A model generated the notes under the pieces. The model had not been told where the DNA came from. It saw only the letters and a program-made list of their open reading frames with translations, and made no database searches. Position numbers and translations under genes: made by a program. This document shows, piece after piece, positions 20,531 through 29,896 of a DNA stretch of 64,000 nucleotides (position 1 is its first letter; every line of letters begins with the position of its first letter). Source of the DNA: Ruminococcus sp. (GTDB lineage: Bacteria; Bacillota; Clostridia; Oscillospirales; Acutalibacteraceae); assembly GCA_017410265.1 (NCBI GenBank), contig JAFQRC010000012.1, positions 62,001-126,000 of the forward strand, given 5' to 3'.

Positions 20531-20577
20531 AACAACCCTTCCTTTACGCAATAATGCATACTAAAACACTATCTAGT

Positions 20578-20606
20578 ATTATAATAAATGGAAATTGACT
20601 TGTCAA
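20578..20606 (-). promoter_or_regulatory. Consensus sigma-A promoter of yceD-rpmF
   Basis: Minus strand TTGACA (20601-20606), 17-bp spacer, TATAAT (20578-20583), both hexamers perfect. The 5' leader is about 40 nt. Confidence 0.85.
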
Positions 20607-20674
20607 TAATTAAAATACAAAAATTTCGCTCAAATAAGAGAACAAATAGAAACTTTGTTTATTGATAATGTACA

Positions 20675-20711
20675 CAAAAATATCCCCGTGCAAAAAAGCA
20701 CAGGGATATTT
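20675..20711 (-). terminator. Terminator of alaS
   Basis: A long minus-strand stem (AAATATCCCTGTGC / GCACGGGGATATTT) with a T6 loop is followed by TTGTG, just past the alaS stop. Confidence 0.85.
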
Positions 20712-20728
20712 CTATAAAAGCATTAAAA

Positions 20729-23362
20729 TTAAGCTCCAAGAATTTCTTTAACAATTCCTTCAACAGCTAAGATAGCATCATCGGTTTTTGAAACATCCTT
20801 ACCGCCTGCCATAGCCATATCAGGCTTACCGCCGCCGTTACCGCCGGCAATCATAGCTACCTTCTTAACGATGTCGCCTGCCTTGAGTCCCTTAGCAATA
20901 GTAGCGCTTGAGCATGCACAAACAAAGGTCGATTTTTCGCCGTTTACAGCAGCTAAAACTACTACACAATCGCCAACTTTATCAGTCACCTTGTCGCACA
21001 TTGCCTTGAGCATATCAGGGGTTGAGCCGACAAACATACCTGTGATTACCTTTGTGCCGTCAACAATAGGAGCGTTGTTAACAAGAGAGTCAATCTGAGA
21101 AGATGCAAGCTGTGACTTCAAAGTTTCAATCTCTTTATTCTTCATCTTCAGCTCTAAAGCAATGCGCTCAGCACCCTGTACAATTTCTTTAGGGTTGTTA
21201 ATATGAAGCACCTGAGATGTTGCAAAAACAGCGTTAATCATATTGTTGAGATAGTTAAGTACGCCCTTGCCTGTAACAGCTTCGATTCTTCTCACACCTG
21301 CAGCTACAGAGCCTTCCTGTCTGATTTTAAACAGGCCGAGTGCTGAAGTGTTATTAACATGAGTACCACCGCAGAATTCAAGAGAATAGTCGCCAGCTTT
21401 GACAACTCTGACTACATCGCCGTACTTCTCGCCGAAAAGCGCCATAGCACCGAGCTTTTTAGCTTCTTCTATTGGCATTTCCTGACACATTACATCAACA
21501 GCCTTCAAAATCATATCGTTGACTTTTTCTTCAACTTCAAGCATTTCCTGAGCAGTCATAGCAGAGAAATGAGTAAAGTCAAAACGACAGACATCCTCGC
21601 TGACAAGCTGTCCTGCCTGCTGAACATGAGAGCCAAGCACTTCTCTTAATGCAGCCTGCAATAAATGAGCTGCTGTGTGGTTTCTTCTGATATCTTCGCG
21701 TCTACCACTGTCGATAGCGGCTTTAACCTTGTCACCTACTTTAACAGCGCCTGCTTCTATCTCACAGACATGGAGGTAAATACCGTTGTTATCCTTAGAA
21801 ACATTGTCAACGCTGATAGTTGTACCATCTAATGTGATGACACCTGTATCAGCAACCTGACCACCGCTCTCTGCATAAAAAGGGGTTTTATCAAGTACAA
21901 CTACTACGCTTTCGCCCTCAACAGCTGAGTCAATACGCTCGCCGTCTTTAACGATAGCAAGTACAGTTGCATCACACTCGTAGTCAGTGTAGCCTACAAA
22001 ATCAGTAGCAGAAACATCTGATAAATCAGTAGCATCAGAAACCCATGCGTCAGCACCTGCGTTCTTTCTAGCTTCACGGCTACGCTTTTTCTGCTCAACC
22101 ATCAAAACTTTATAGCGCTCAACATCTACCTCAATACCCTTTTCGCCCAAAATTTCGCGAGTCAGGTCAATAGGAAAACCGTATGTATCGTTAAGTTTGA
22201 ACGCATCTTCACCTGAAAGCATTTTTATAGAATCATCTTCGATGATAGACTGGAGCATCATAAAGCCCTGGTCGATAGTCTTAGCGAAGTTTTCTTCCTC
22301 AACCTTGATGAGCTTTGTGATATATTCCTGCTTATCAACAAGCTCAGGGTAAGCAGAAGCGTTCTCCTTGATTACTGTTTCACATACCTTGTAGAGGAAT
22401 GGTTCTTTCATTCCGAGAAGTCTACCGTGACGAGCACCACGACGGAGAAGTCTTCTTAACACATAGCCTCTGCCCTCGTTTGATGGCATAACGCCGTCAG
22501 CAATCATAAATGTAGTTGAACGGATATGGTCGGTGATAACTCTAAGTGAGATATCGCTCTTTTCACTCTCGCCGTACTTAACGCCAACAATATCAGAAAT
22601 ATGCTTCATAATATTCTGAACAGTATCAACTAAGAAAAGGTTATCTACACCCTGCATTACACAAGCAAGACGCTCAAGGCCCATACCTGTATCAATGTTT
22701 GGATGCTCAAGTGGAGTATAGTTATTGTTTCCGTCGTTATCAAACTGTGTGAAAACAAGGTTCCACACTTCAACAAAGCGGTCACATTCACAGCCAACCT
22801 TACAATCAGGTGAGCCACAGCCCTTTTCTTCGCCTCTGTCAAAGTAAATCTCAGAGCAAGGACCACAAGGACCTGAGCCGTGCTCCCAGAAGTTATCAGC
22901 TTTGCCCAGTCGCACCATGTGGGACGGGTCAACACCGACTTCCTTTGTCCAGATTTCGAAAGCCTCATCGTCGTCTTCGTAAATAGAAACATAGAGCTTA
23001 TCTACAGGCATTTCGAGCACCTTAGTAAAGAACTCCCAAGCCCACGCTGTAGCTTCGTGTTTGAAATAATCGCCAAACGAGAAGTTACCGAGCATTTCAA
23101 AATATGTACCGTGACGCGCTGTGATACCAACTCGCTCGATATCAGGTGTACGGATACACTTTTGGCAGGTTGTGATACGCTTTCTAGGTGGTGTAATCTC
23201 GCCTGTGAAGTACTTTTTCATTGGTGCCATACCTGAGTTGATCAAAAGCAAAGAGTTATCGTCCTTTGGAATGAGAGGGAAGCTTTCTAGTCTTAAATGA
23301 CCCTTGCTCTCCATAAAGCTCAGAAACTTTTCTCTCAGCTCGTTAAGTCCTGTCCACTGCAT
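20729..23362 (-). CDS. alaS: Alanyl-tRNA synthetase
   Basis: A class II synthetase of 877 residues. The catalytic core begins MQWTGLNELREKFLSFMESKGH, with SFPLIPKDDNSLLLINSGMAPMKKYF. The editing domain has HTAAHLLQAALR and the zinc-site pair CGGTHV. The C-terminal DHHA1 domain includes GGNGGGKPDMAMAGG. The start is ATG at 23362 after AAAGGAGATA, not the in-frame codon at 23392. Expression is under the T-box leader upstream. Confidence 0.97.
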   Translation of the reverse strand: MQWTGLNELREKFLSFMESKGHLRLESFPLIPKDDNSLLLINSGMAPMKKYFTGEITPPRKRITTCQKCIRTPDIERVGITARHGTYFEMLGNFSFGDYFKHEATAWAWEFFTKVLEMPVDKLYVSIYEDDDEAFEIWTKEVGVDPSHMVRLGKADNFWEHGSGPCGPCSEIYFDRGEEKGCGSPDCKVGCECDRFVEVWNLVFTQFDNDGNNNYTPLEHPNIDTGMGLERLACVMQGVDNLFLVDTVQNIMKHISDIVGVKYGESEKSDISLRVITDHIRSTTFMIADGVMPSNEGRGYVLRRLLRRGARHGRLLGMKEPFLYKVCETVIKENASAYPELVDKQEYITKLIKVEEENFAKTIDQGFMMLQSIIEDDSIKMLSGEDAFKLNDTYGFPIDLTREILGEKGIEVDVERYKVLMVEQKKRSREARKNAGADAWVSDATDLSDVSATDFVGYTDYECDATVLAIVKDGERIDSAVEGESVVVVLDKTPFYAESGGQVADTGVITLDGTTISVDNVSKDNNGIYLHVCEIEAGAVKVGDKVKAAIDSGRREDIRRNHTAAHLLQAALREVLGSHVQQAGQLVSEDVCRFDFTHFSAMTAQEMLEVEEKVNDMILKAVDVMCQEMPIEEAKKLGAMALFGEKYGDVVRVVKAGDYSLEFCGGTHVNNTSALGLFKIRQEGSVAAGVRRIEAVTGKGVLNYLNNMINAVFATSQVLHINNPKEIVQGAERIALELKMKNKEIETLKSQLASSQIDSLVNNAPIVDGTKVITGMFVGSTPDMLKAMCDKVTDKVGDCVVVLAAVNGEKSTFVCACSSATIAKGLKAGDIVKKVAMIAGGNGGGKPDMAMAGGKDVSKTDDAILAVEGIVKEILGA

Positions 23363-23410
23363 AATAATATCTCCTTTTGTGGGATTACCCATACTATATT
23401 TTATTCAACA

Positions 23411-23447
23411 GTGCTTGCGCACGATGGGACGTAAAGGTTGCCGTCCC
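23411..23447. repeat. Short palindromic element between T-box terminator and alaS
   Basis: Two small adjacent inverted repeats: GTGC-TTGC-GCAC (23411-23422) and GGGACG / CGTCCC (23426-23431 and 23442-23447), embedded in GTAGGGGACG-type sequence read on the minus strand. It resembles the dispersed 'TAGGGGCGG' palindromes seen in clostridial genomes; that link is from memory and unproven here. Confidence 0.45.
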
Positions 23448-23459
23448 CTACAGATTATA

Positions 23460-23692
23460 TAAATAAAAAAGCCTGTCCCAAAACATGGGACAGGCTGACC
23501 TGCGGTACCACCCAAATTGACGATTATATAAACCGCCCACTTGACTTTCTTTAACGCAGAAATACGCCGTGCTTTCACACGGAGGCTCAAAGGTAGCTGT
23601 AAAACGGTGATGTAAGGACCTTTCACCATTAGTCCTCTCTCTTTGACAACACTGATGTTTTACTCGTCTTGTCACAGCCTACTAATATCGTA
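23460..23692 (-). promoter_or_regulatory. T-box riboswitch (alanine specific) upstream of alaS
   Basis: On the minus strand the leader shows an AG-rich AGAGAG bulge in Stem I, a specifier candidate GCU (Ala) at 23597-23595 within ACAGCTACC, the near-invariant T-box sequence GGGTGGTACCGCAGG (23513-23499), and an intrinsic terminator stem AGCCTGTCCC / GGGACAGGCT followed by TTTTTT (23497-23463). Uncharged tRNA-Ala pairs with the T-box and favours the antiterminator, allowing alaS transcription. Confidence 0.93.
23463..23497 (-). terminator. T-box-controlled terminator
   Basis: A 10-bp stem AGCCTGTCCC / GGGACAGGCT and a T6 tract; it is mutually exclusive with the T-box antiterminator. Confidence 0.9.
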
Positions 23693-23695
23693 GTT

Positions 23696-23724
23696 ATTAT
23701 AAAGCTCAAATCACTTTATGTCAA
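23696..23724 (-). promoter_or_regulatory. Consensus promoter of the alaS T-box leader
   Basis: Minus strand TTGACA (23719-23724), 17-bp spacer, TATAAT (23696-23701). The -35 overlaps the end of the upstream U32 gene, placing the RNA start near 23689. Confidence 0.85.
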
Positions 23725-24934
23725 CAATTTTCTTGCGGATAACTGAACCGCTTGGAATTTCTTTATCGACTTCCATAAAGAGTTTCTGCATAGCGTGCGG
23801 AGCAGACTCAACCTCTTCGCCGTATTCATTAGTGAGCTTTTTAGCAACAACTTCAAAAGAAATTCCTGATGGTGGAAGCACATCAAGAGTATCGCCTGCT
23901 AAAAACTTGTTGCGCTGAGTGATAGTAGCAACGCCGTTTTCATAGCCCTCACACACCGCGACCTGATTATACTTTCTGATATAACCACCGTTATCGGTAG
24001 TCTGACCAGGCTCTGTTCCGAAGAAAAAGCCTGTTGAATATTCTCTGTGAGAAATTTTCTCAAGCTCTTCTTTTATCCAAGGAGAAAGTGTAAAGTTCTC
24101 AGGGTCTTTCATATAGTCGTTAAGCGCGTGACGATAAGCATTAGTAGTAACCGCTGTATAGTACGCAGATTTTGCTCTACCCTCAATCTTAAAGCTACTG
24201 ATACCCGCTTTATACAGCTCGTCAATATGCTCAATCATACAAAGGTCACGGGAATTATAAAGGAAAGTTCCGCCGTTTTCTTCAACCACAGGGAAAAACT
24301 GACCCTCGCGGTTTTCTTCATACAGATGATATTTCCATCGACACGGCTGAGCACAGTCGCCTCTATTTGCATCTCTGCCGGTCATAAAAGACGAAATCAG
24401 ACATCTACCCGAAAAGGACACGCACATAGCTCCGTGCACAAAGCACTCGATTTCAAGGTCTTTCGGTACTTTTGCACGCATATCAGCAATTTCAGAAAGG
24501 GTCATTTCTCTGGCTAAAACAACACGCGATGCACCTAGGTTATACCACGCATTCGCGCTCTCGTAATTTATGATTCCGCCCTGTGTTGAAATATGCCTCT
24601 CAACACTCGGTGCGTACTTTTTAGCTATTTCAAAAACGCCTAAATCAGCAATGATAAAAGCATCAACACCGCAGTCCTTTGCACTCATAAGAAAATCCGG
24701 CATTTGAACAACATCATCGTTTCTTGGCAGAGTGTTGCAGGTAAGGTAGAGCTTCTTGCCCGCTTTATGCACTGTATCACAAGCTGTTTTTAGTTCTTTT
24801 AAAGAAAAATTCTTAGACGCGGTACGCATACCGAAATTCTTTCCGGCTACATACACCGCATCTGCGCCGAAATTAAGCGCAGAGTGTAAACATTCCATAT
24901 CCCCCGCAGGAGATAAAATCTCTGGTTTTATCAT
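23711..24934 (-). CDS. U32-family peptidase-like protein (TrhP type)
   Basis: A 407-residue protein with the U32 signature ECFVHGAMCVSFSGRCLISS followed by NRGDCAQPCRW, whose cysteines are thought to hold an Fe-S cluster. Members next to mltG in Firmicutes (yrrN/yrrO of Bacillus) take part in 5-hydroxyuridine formation in tRNA, so a tRNA role is more likely than collagenase activity. It starts 2 bp after mltG, at the end of the seven-gene thyX run. Confidence 0.85.
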   Translation of the reverse strand: MIKPEILSPAGDMECLHSALNFGADAVYVAGKNFGMRTASKNFSLKELKTACDTVHKAGKKLYLTCNTLPRNDDVVQMPDFLMSAKDCGVDAFIIADLGVFEIAKKYAPSVERHISTQGGIINYESANAWYNLGASRVVLAREMTLSEIADMRAKVPKDLEIECFVHGAMCVSFSGRCLISSFMTGRDANRGDCAQPCRWKYHLYEENREGQFFPVVEENGGTFLYNSRDLCMIEHIDELYKAGISSFKIEGRAKSAYYTAVTTNAYRHALNDYMKDPENFTLSPWIKEELEKISHREYSTGFFFGTEPGQTTDNGGYIRKYNQVAVCEGYENGVATITQRNKFLAGDTLDVLPPSGISFEVVAKKLTNEYGEEVESAPHAMQKLFMEVDKEIPSGSVIRKKIVDIK

Positions 24935-24936
24935 AA

Positions 24937-26355
24937 TCAGCCTATAATAGTAAGATAGTATTCGTGGTCAGCGATGTTCGTTGAATAGTACGGTGTAGAA
25001 CCGTTTTCAGCAGTATCGTGGCAGAAGAAATAGTAGTTTGTATCGTTTGGATTAACTGCTGCTAAAATAGCGTCCAAAGACGGATTACAGATAGGTCCTG
25101 CAGGTAATCCGTTGAAAGAATTTGTATCATATGTGCTCTTGTAAGTACCGCGAATCGACTCAGGAACATCGTCGTACTCACGGTATGGATAGTAAACCGT
25201 ACAGTCACAGTTGAGCTGAGCAACACCCATCTCTATACCATTATCAAGACGGTTGTGTAAAATCGACGATATGTTGTACATATCATCTGTATTTGCAGCC
25301 TCTGCCTGAATAATAGACGCTATAGTTATAATCTCGTCCATTGTATAATCTGTGTTCTTAACGAGCTCTTCAACGGTAGTTTTCTTTGATGTTCCGTACT
25401 TTGCCTCGTTGTTGTAAACTCTGTTTTCGAAGTTGTTCAGGAACTTGTATATGGTTGATTCCGGGTCTTCGTTGAGATAGAAATCGTAGGTATCAGGAAA
25501 CAGATAACCCTCAAGCTTGTAGTAACGCTTGTCCGCGTTATTAATTTCAGCTAAGAAAGCAAAATCTTCGTCAAAAACATCGCTGTTGCAAACATCGAGA
25601 AACTCCTGAACATCGCTTGTGACACCCTCGTCGTGGAGCTTGTTAGCGATTTCCAAAGCATTCATACCTTCTGTAATCTGGACAGTGACGATATCGGTAC
25701 GGTTAACATTGCTCTGCAAGAAGTTTATGATAGCTTCATAGTCTTTATCTGTTTCCATTTCAAATTCACCTTGTCTGAAGTCTTCTTCAGATGTAGTGAT
25801 ATTTGCATATAAAACAAAATATTTAGGGTTATTTATAACACCGTTTTTATAAAGAATATCAGCGATACCCTCGATTGTCGGATCAGCGGGAACGCTGATT
25901 TTAACGGTCTGCGGATCTTCCTCTCTCTTTATAGCAAGCATATCATTTATACCGACCATCAGAACCTGAGAAAAAACGATGCCGATGATAACGACCATAG
26001 TAAGCCAAACCCATCTAAACATCTTCTGGTTACGTTTAGCCTTGTTCTTTTCGATACGCTTGTCCTCTTTGCTCTGTTGTTTTAGTGCTTTTCTTGACTC
26101 GCGCTCAATACGCTTTCTGGTGTCAGAATCGCTGTATGAATTGATTTCGTTTGATTTGCGACGCTTGAGTGACGAAGAGCTTGATGAAAAACCTCTGTAG
26201 GAATTCTCATCGCTGTACTCGTGCACTGCAGGCACATCATCGTAATCATCGCTCATCACACTCTTATCAAAAGAGCGCTTGAACTCGTCCATTTTCTTCT
26301 TTCTTGTATCCTCTATAGAGTCTTTGGAATAATTATTGTTATTTAAATCACTCAT
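24937..26355 (-). CDS. mltG: Endolytic transglycosylase MltG
   Basis: A membrane-bound lytic transglycosylase that cuts nascent glycan strands. A long charged cytoplasmic N-terminus (about 110 residues, unusually long, rich in Ser/Arg/Lys) precedes one TM helix (WVWLTMVVIIGIVFSQVLMVG). A LysM-like subdomain and the YceG catalytic domain follow, with the catalytic Glu in ITIASIIQAEAAN and the motif GLPAGPICNPSLDAI. The ATG at 26355 follows AAAGGAGGA. Confidence 0.94.
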   Translation of the reverse strand: MSDLNNNNYSKDSIEDTRKKKMDEFKRSFDKSVMSDDYDDVPAVHEYSDENSYRGFSSSSSSLKRRKSNEINSYSDSDTRKRIERESRKALKQQSKEDKRIEKNKAKRNQKMFRWVWLTMVVIIGIVFSQVLMVGINDMLAIKREEDPQTVKISVPADPTIEGIADILYKNGVINNPKYFVLYANITTSEEDFRQGEFEMETDKDYEAIINFLQSNVNRTDIVTVQITEGMNALEIANKLHDEGVTSDVQEFLDVCNSDVFDEDFAFLAEINNADKRYYKLEGYLFPDTYDFYLNEDPESTIYKFLNNFENRVYNNEAKYGTSKKTTVEELVKNTDYTMDEIITIASIIQAEAANTDDMYNISSILHNRLDNGIEMGVAQLNCDCTVYYPYREYDDVPESIRGTYKSTYDTNSFNGLPAGPICNPSLDAILAAVNPNDTNYYFFCHDTAENGSTPYYSTNIADHEYYLTIIG

Positions 26356-26383
26356 AATTATCCTCCTTTAACTAACTTTATAT

Positions 26384-26938
26384 TTATGTAAGCTTAATAT
26401 ATAAATCAGAAATAATTACATCAACCTGCTCATCGGTGTTTTCGCTCTCTATCTGAGGCAGGATATCATCACCGTAAACAAGACAAAGAGAACATCCGCT
26501 ATAAGTACTCAGGAATCTGTCGTAACAACCCTTGCCGTAGCCGACTCGATTGCCTTCTAAATCACAGCACAAAGCAGGAACAACGCAGATGCTGTTATCA
26601 AAAACCTCTACCTTTTTTGTTCTGTCAATCGGCTCGAGGATATTGAACCTGCCTCGTTTTAGTTCTTTTAAAGAATTTATATAATAAAAAGAAAGTGAGT
26701 AATCTTCGTTTGTGACAGGAACTGCGACTTTCTTTTTGTTAGCAAAGGCTGCATTTATGATACCAAAAGTATCGATTTCGTATTCGTTGCTGACATAGAT
26801 AAGCACAGTGTCGCTTTTTCTGTACTCCTGTGTCATCAGTAGTCTGCTCTGGATTTCCATATCCAAAGCTCTCTTTTTGTCAGCAGACAGAGCTTTTCGC
26901 TTATTAAGGCAAAGCTCTCTGAGCTCTTTTTTAGTCAT
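26384..26938 (-). CDS. 5-formyltetrahydrofolate cyclo-ligase
   Basis: Converts 5-formyl-THF to 5,10-methenyl-THF using ATP. The family landmarks are LRELCLNKRKAL near the N-terminus and GNRVGYGKGCYDRFL in the C-terminal half. The ATG at 26938 overlaps the DJ-1 stop by 8 bp and gives 184 residues, the usual size. A folate function fits a run that starts with thyX. Confidence 0.93.
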   Translation of the reverse strand: MTKKELRELCLNKRKALSADKKRALDMEIQSRLLMTQEYRKSDTVLIYVSNEYEIDTFGIINAAFANKKKVAVPVTNEDYSLSFYYINSLKELKRGRFNILEPIDRTKKVEVFDNSICVVPALCCDLEGNRVGYGKGCYDRFLSTYSGCSLCLVYGDDILPQIESENTDEQVDVIISDLYIKLT

Positions 26939-27482
26939 CGCACTGCATCGCCTTTCTGATTTCGAGTGCTGTGCGCTCATCTTTTAGGATAGAAACAAGG
27001 GTAAAAGCAAATTCCAGAGAGCAACCAGGACCTCTGCCTGTGACGATATTGCCGTCAACAGTCACCTTATCCCCTGTACACTCAGCACCCTTAAGTTCGT
27101 TTTCAAAGCCGGGATAGCAGGTGGCTTTCTTGTTTTCTAAAAGAGAGAGTCTACCCAGCACAAGCGGAGCGGCGCAGATAGCACCTACTAAAATGTTGTT
27201 TTTCACACAGTACTGTGCAACTTTACCGGGGAGTTTATCCTCTCCTGTAGAGAGAGTTTCGGCACCAGGCATTCCACCAGGGTAGATAGCACATTCGATA
27301 CCTCTCATATCTATATCACAAGACAGGATATCAGCTTCTACTTTTATATTGTGCGAGCCTGTGACGGTTTTTGTGCCGTTAACGGAAACTGTCTGCACCT
27401 GCAGGCTTGCTCTTCTGAGCACATCTACTGTAGCTAAAGCTTCGATTTCTTCAAAACCATCTGCTAAAAAACAATATATCAT
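26931..27482 (-). CDS. DJ-1/PfpI family protein
   Basis: A 183-residue DJ-1-like protein. YCFLADGFEEIEALATVDVLRRA has the conserved Glu, and the nucleophilic cysteine is in VGAICAAPLVLG. Such proteins act as redox sensors, glyoxalases or deglycases; which one cannot be read from the sequence. The ATG at 27482 follows GGAGGG. Confidence 0.9.
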   Translation of the reverse strand: MIYCFLADGFEEIEALATVDVLRRASLQVQTVSVNGTKTVTGSHNIKVEADILSCDIDMRGIECAIYPGGMPGAETLSTGEDKLPGKVAQYCVKNNILVGAICAAPLVLGRLSLLENKKATCYPGFENELKGAECTGDKVTVDGNIVTGRGPGCSLEFAFTLVSILKDERTALEIRKAMQCDD

Positions 27483-27493
27483 AATACCCTCCG

Positions 27494-28366
27494 TTATATT
27501 TTCACAGCTGTGTATTTCATAAGAATTTTATCGGGGTTGTATGAAAGCTTTGATTTTCTCAGGCCCTCAAGTCCCAGATCCTCTTCCCTGTTAAACTGCA
27601 GAAACTCATCGTGGAGCTTTGCGAACTCGTTGTTAATAACTGCATAAGCTCCGTCAACATCGACAGCCTTTTCAAAATGCACATCGCAGACAGAACTGTT
27701 AATCTTAGAGCCGATTGTCATAGCAACAGGTCTGTTTTTTACATAAAGCACCAAGCCAAACAGCGAAAGTGCCGAAAAATTATCGAGTGCTTCTCTGATA
27801 GCAAAAAGCTCACTTTTATCAGAATCATTCTGCATATGCCATTTATGAGCAACGAAATACGCGTCTTCAATTGTAGAGCTGTCAATTTCCTTTACAAAAT
27901 AGTCTTCGTTGTTGCGTTTGAATTTAGAGATATGGTTGCGCTTTGCATGAAACTTTTTACCTGACAAAAACGCAAGATTCTCTCTGCTGTAAATATAGTC
28001 AGCGCTATCACGCTCTTCAGAAAATTCAAATTCATCGGGATAAAGATGGCGCAAAATCTCAGCGTTTGTTTTATTAAGCATACCAATGAGCGGTTTGACG
28101 CCGCGCTCTTCAGCGTCATTTAGCAAAACCTCAAGCATCTCTTTAGGTGGTTTGTCTCCTAAAGGGAAGGTGTAGCCTACATCTCCGTTTCTTGAAAAAT
28201 ATGCTTTGTATAGCACGCCATTATGGTTACATACTTTGATGTTGTATCTGTTCCGCCACAAATAGGTCGTCGCAAATGAAATATCACAACCGATTTGACC
28301 GCAGTTTTCCGTGAGCTTTTCAATCCATTCTTTATCATCTAGTGTCGGAGTATAAAAATCGAGCAT
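27494..28366 (-). CDS. DUF2156 (MprF C-terminal-like) protein
   Basis: A 290-residue soluble protein of the DUF2156 family with a GNAT-like fold related to the aminoacyl-phosphatidylglycerol synthase domain of MprF. KKFHAKRNHISKFKRNN and the C-terminal GLEGLRKSKLSYNPDKILMKYTA are typical. It lacks the MprF flippase domain, so lipid lysylation is unproven. It lies 11 bp upstream of the DJ-1 gene. Confidence 0.85.
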   Translation of the reverse strand: MLDFYTPTLDDKEWIEKLTENCGQIGCDISFATTYLWRNRYNIKVCNHNGVLYKAYFSRNGDVGYTFPLGDKPPKEMLEVLLNDAEERGVKPLIGMLNKTNAEILRHLYPDEFEFSEERDSADYIYSRENLAFLSGKKFHAKRNHISKFKRNNEDYFVKEIDSSTIEDAYFVAHKWHMQNDSDKSELFAIREALDNFSALSLFGLVLYVKNRPVAMTIGSKINSSVCDVHFEKAVDVDGAYAVINNEFAKLHDEFLQFNREEDLGLEGLRKSKLSYNPDKILMKYTAVKI

Positions 28367-28383
28367 AATACGCTTCCTTTAAT

Positions 28384-29055
28384 TTAGAGTGAGTTAAGCA
28401 TATCCACTATATCAAGTATCTGCTGTGTGATGGATTCTATACTTTTAGGCGCATCGCCTTCAGCACAGGACAGGTGCACCCAATCAAGCTTTTCTATAGC
28501 ATACAAAGCACTCTTTCTGCAGCCAAGAAGGAAATTCATATTCTTCTCGTGGATATCCTTTTTACTCTCGTCACCGTTATATCTGCCACTCATCAGCTTC
28601 TGAGAAATCTCAGGTGGCATATCGAGATAAATAACAACATCGGGCTTTGGTACACCTAGGCGGTTATACTCAAAATCTTCGCACCACTGTATGTATTCAT
28701 CACGCTCGCTGTCAGCTACCTTTGACATCTGATAAATGATGTTGGAGGTAACATATCGGTCAGCGATTAAGTAATCACATTCTTCGTAGTCTTTTTTCCA
28801 GCTCTTTATAAATGACGCTACACGGTCAACAGCATAAAACGCAGATGCCGCGTAAGCGTTGACAGCATCCGGAGAATCGCCGAGCTCTCCTCCTAAATAC
28901 ATCTTCACTAAGGAAGAGGTAGGGCTGTCGTAATCAGGGAATGTGAGTTTTTTGACTTTATATCCTCTGTCTTTTAGGTTTTGATAAAGGAGCTGTGACT
29001 GAGTGCCCTTGCCGCTACCGTCAAGTCCTTCTATAACTATAAATTTACTTGCCAT
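28384..29055 (-). CDS. tmk: Thymidylate kinase
   Basis: Phosphorylates dTMP to dTDP. The P-loop is FIVIEGLDGSGKGTQSQLL (residues 5-23) and the base-binding DRY motif is in IADRYVTSNIIYQ. The P-loop has GKGT instead of the common GKTT, a variant seen in clostridial Tmk. Its start overlaps the end of thyX by 11 bp, coupling two consecutive steps of dTTP synthesis. Confidence 0.93.
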   Translation of the reverse strand: MASKFIVIEGLDGSGKGTQSQLLYQNLKDRGYKVKKLTFPDYDSPTSSLVKMYLGGELGDSPDAVNAYAASAFYAVDRVASFIKSWKKDYEECDYLIADRYVTSNIIYQMSKVADSERDEYIQWCEDFEYNRLGVPKPDVVIYLDMPPEISQKLMSGRYNGDESKKDIHEKNMNFLLGCRKSALYAIEKLDWVHLSCAEGDAPKSIESITQQILDIVDMLNSL

Positions 29056-29845
29056 ATTTCTCTCTGACTTCCTTCATTTTTCCACAACACATTTTACCTT
29101 CAGGGCAAGCACCGCGCAGGCATCTCGGACCTGAATTCTTAAACAATACAGGAGCGACCTCTTTGCACAGCATAAGCATCTGCTCTGCAACTTCTCTTAT
29201 CTCCCACTGTGCGCGGTTGCAACAGCGGTGGTCGAAGAAGTTGTTGAGACTTCTGACATTAAAGGTGCAGACGATCTTTGTGGTACAAGCATTCGGCAAA
29301 ATAAAACGAGCATCTTCGTTTGCTTTCTTCACAAAGCTACTAAACAGAGCTTTGTTCTCCTCTTTGAAAGAGTTGATTATTTCGTCGTCTGTGCCACTTA
29401 ATTCTTTTTCAAAATATTCCTTTATGTATCCAACAACCAAAGCATCGCGAATTTCAGCGTAAGCCTTGTTCTGCAAATCAATGACCTTTTTGTAAGCTTC
29501 ATGTGCTTTTTCGTTCTTCTCAACTTCAGGCGGAGTAACAAACTCAAATTTTGTTCCGTCTACATAACGCTGGGACTGCTGAGAATACGACGCTATACGG
29601 TGACGGACAAGCTGATGAGAACAAGCTCGTGAGATACCTTCAATCCCGAAAGTAAAGCTTGCGTGTTCAACAGGGCTTGCGTGTCCCAGTTCAGTAAGCA
29701 TATTCAAAAAAGAAGTGGTTTTTTCTTCATCTAAACCTTCTTTGATATTTTCAATATCTGACGCACTGTAGCACAATTTAGCAGCCATAGCGATAGTCTG
29801 CTCGGGGTTTCCCGTGTGCTGCAAAAGTGTCACCTTTATAGCCAT
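29045..29845 (-). CDS. thyX: Flavin-dependent thymidylate synthase
   Basis: Makes dTMP from dUMP with methylene-THF and FADH2. The ThyX signature RHRxxSxxxxSQRY is present as RHRIASYSQQSQRY. Other landmarks are SPVEHASFTFGIEGISRAC and NARFILPNAC-like text (DARFILPNACTTK). The C-terminus ends with a cysteine-rich stretch (CLRGACPEGKMCCGK), known from clostridial ThyX. 266 residues; the ATG at 29845 follows GAGG. First gene of a seven-gene run. Confidence 0.96.
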   Translation of the reverse strand: MAIKVTLLQHTGNPEQTIAMAAKLCYSASDIENIKEGLDEEKTTSFLNMLTELGHASPVEHASFTFGIEGISRACSHQLVRHRIASYSQQSQRYVDGTKFEFVTPPEVEKNEKAHEAYKKVIDLQNKAYAEIRDALVVGYIKEYFEKELSGTDDEIINSFKEENKALFSSFVKKANEDARFILPNACTTKIVCTFNVRSLNNFFDHRCCNRAQWEIREVAEQMLMLCKEVAPVLFKNSGPRCLRGACPEGKMCCGKMKEVREKYGK

Positions 29846-29896
29846 AATAATACCTCATTCCAAAACGACATAGTTATTCATAGTAAAATCTGCTTT

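Noticed and set aside
23405..23675. Two open frames of about 75 codons on the minus strand upstream of alaS
   Set aside because: They are read through the T-box RNA and its terminator; the RNA explains the sequence.
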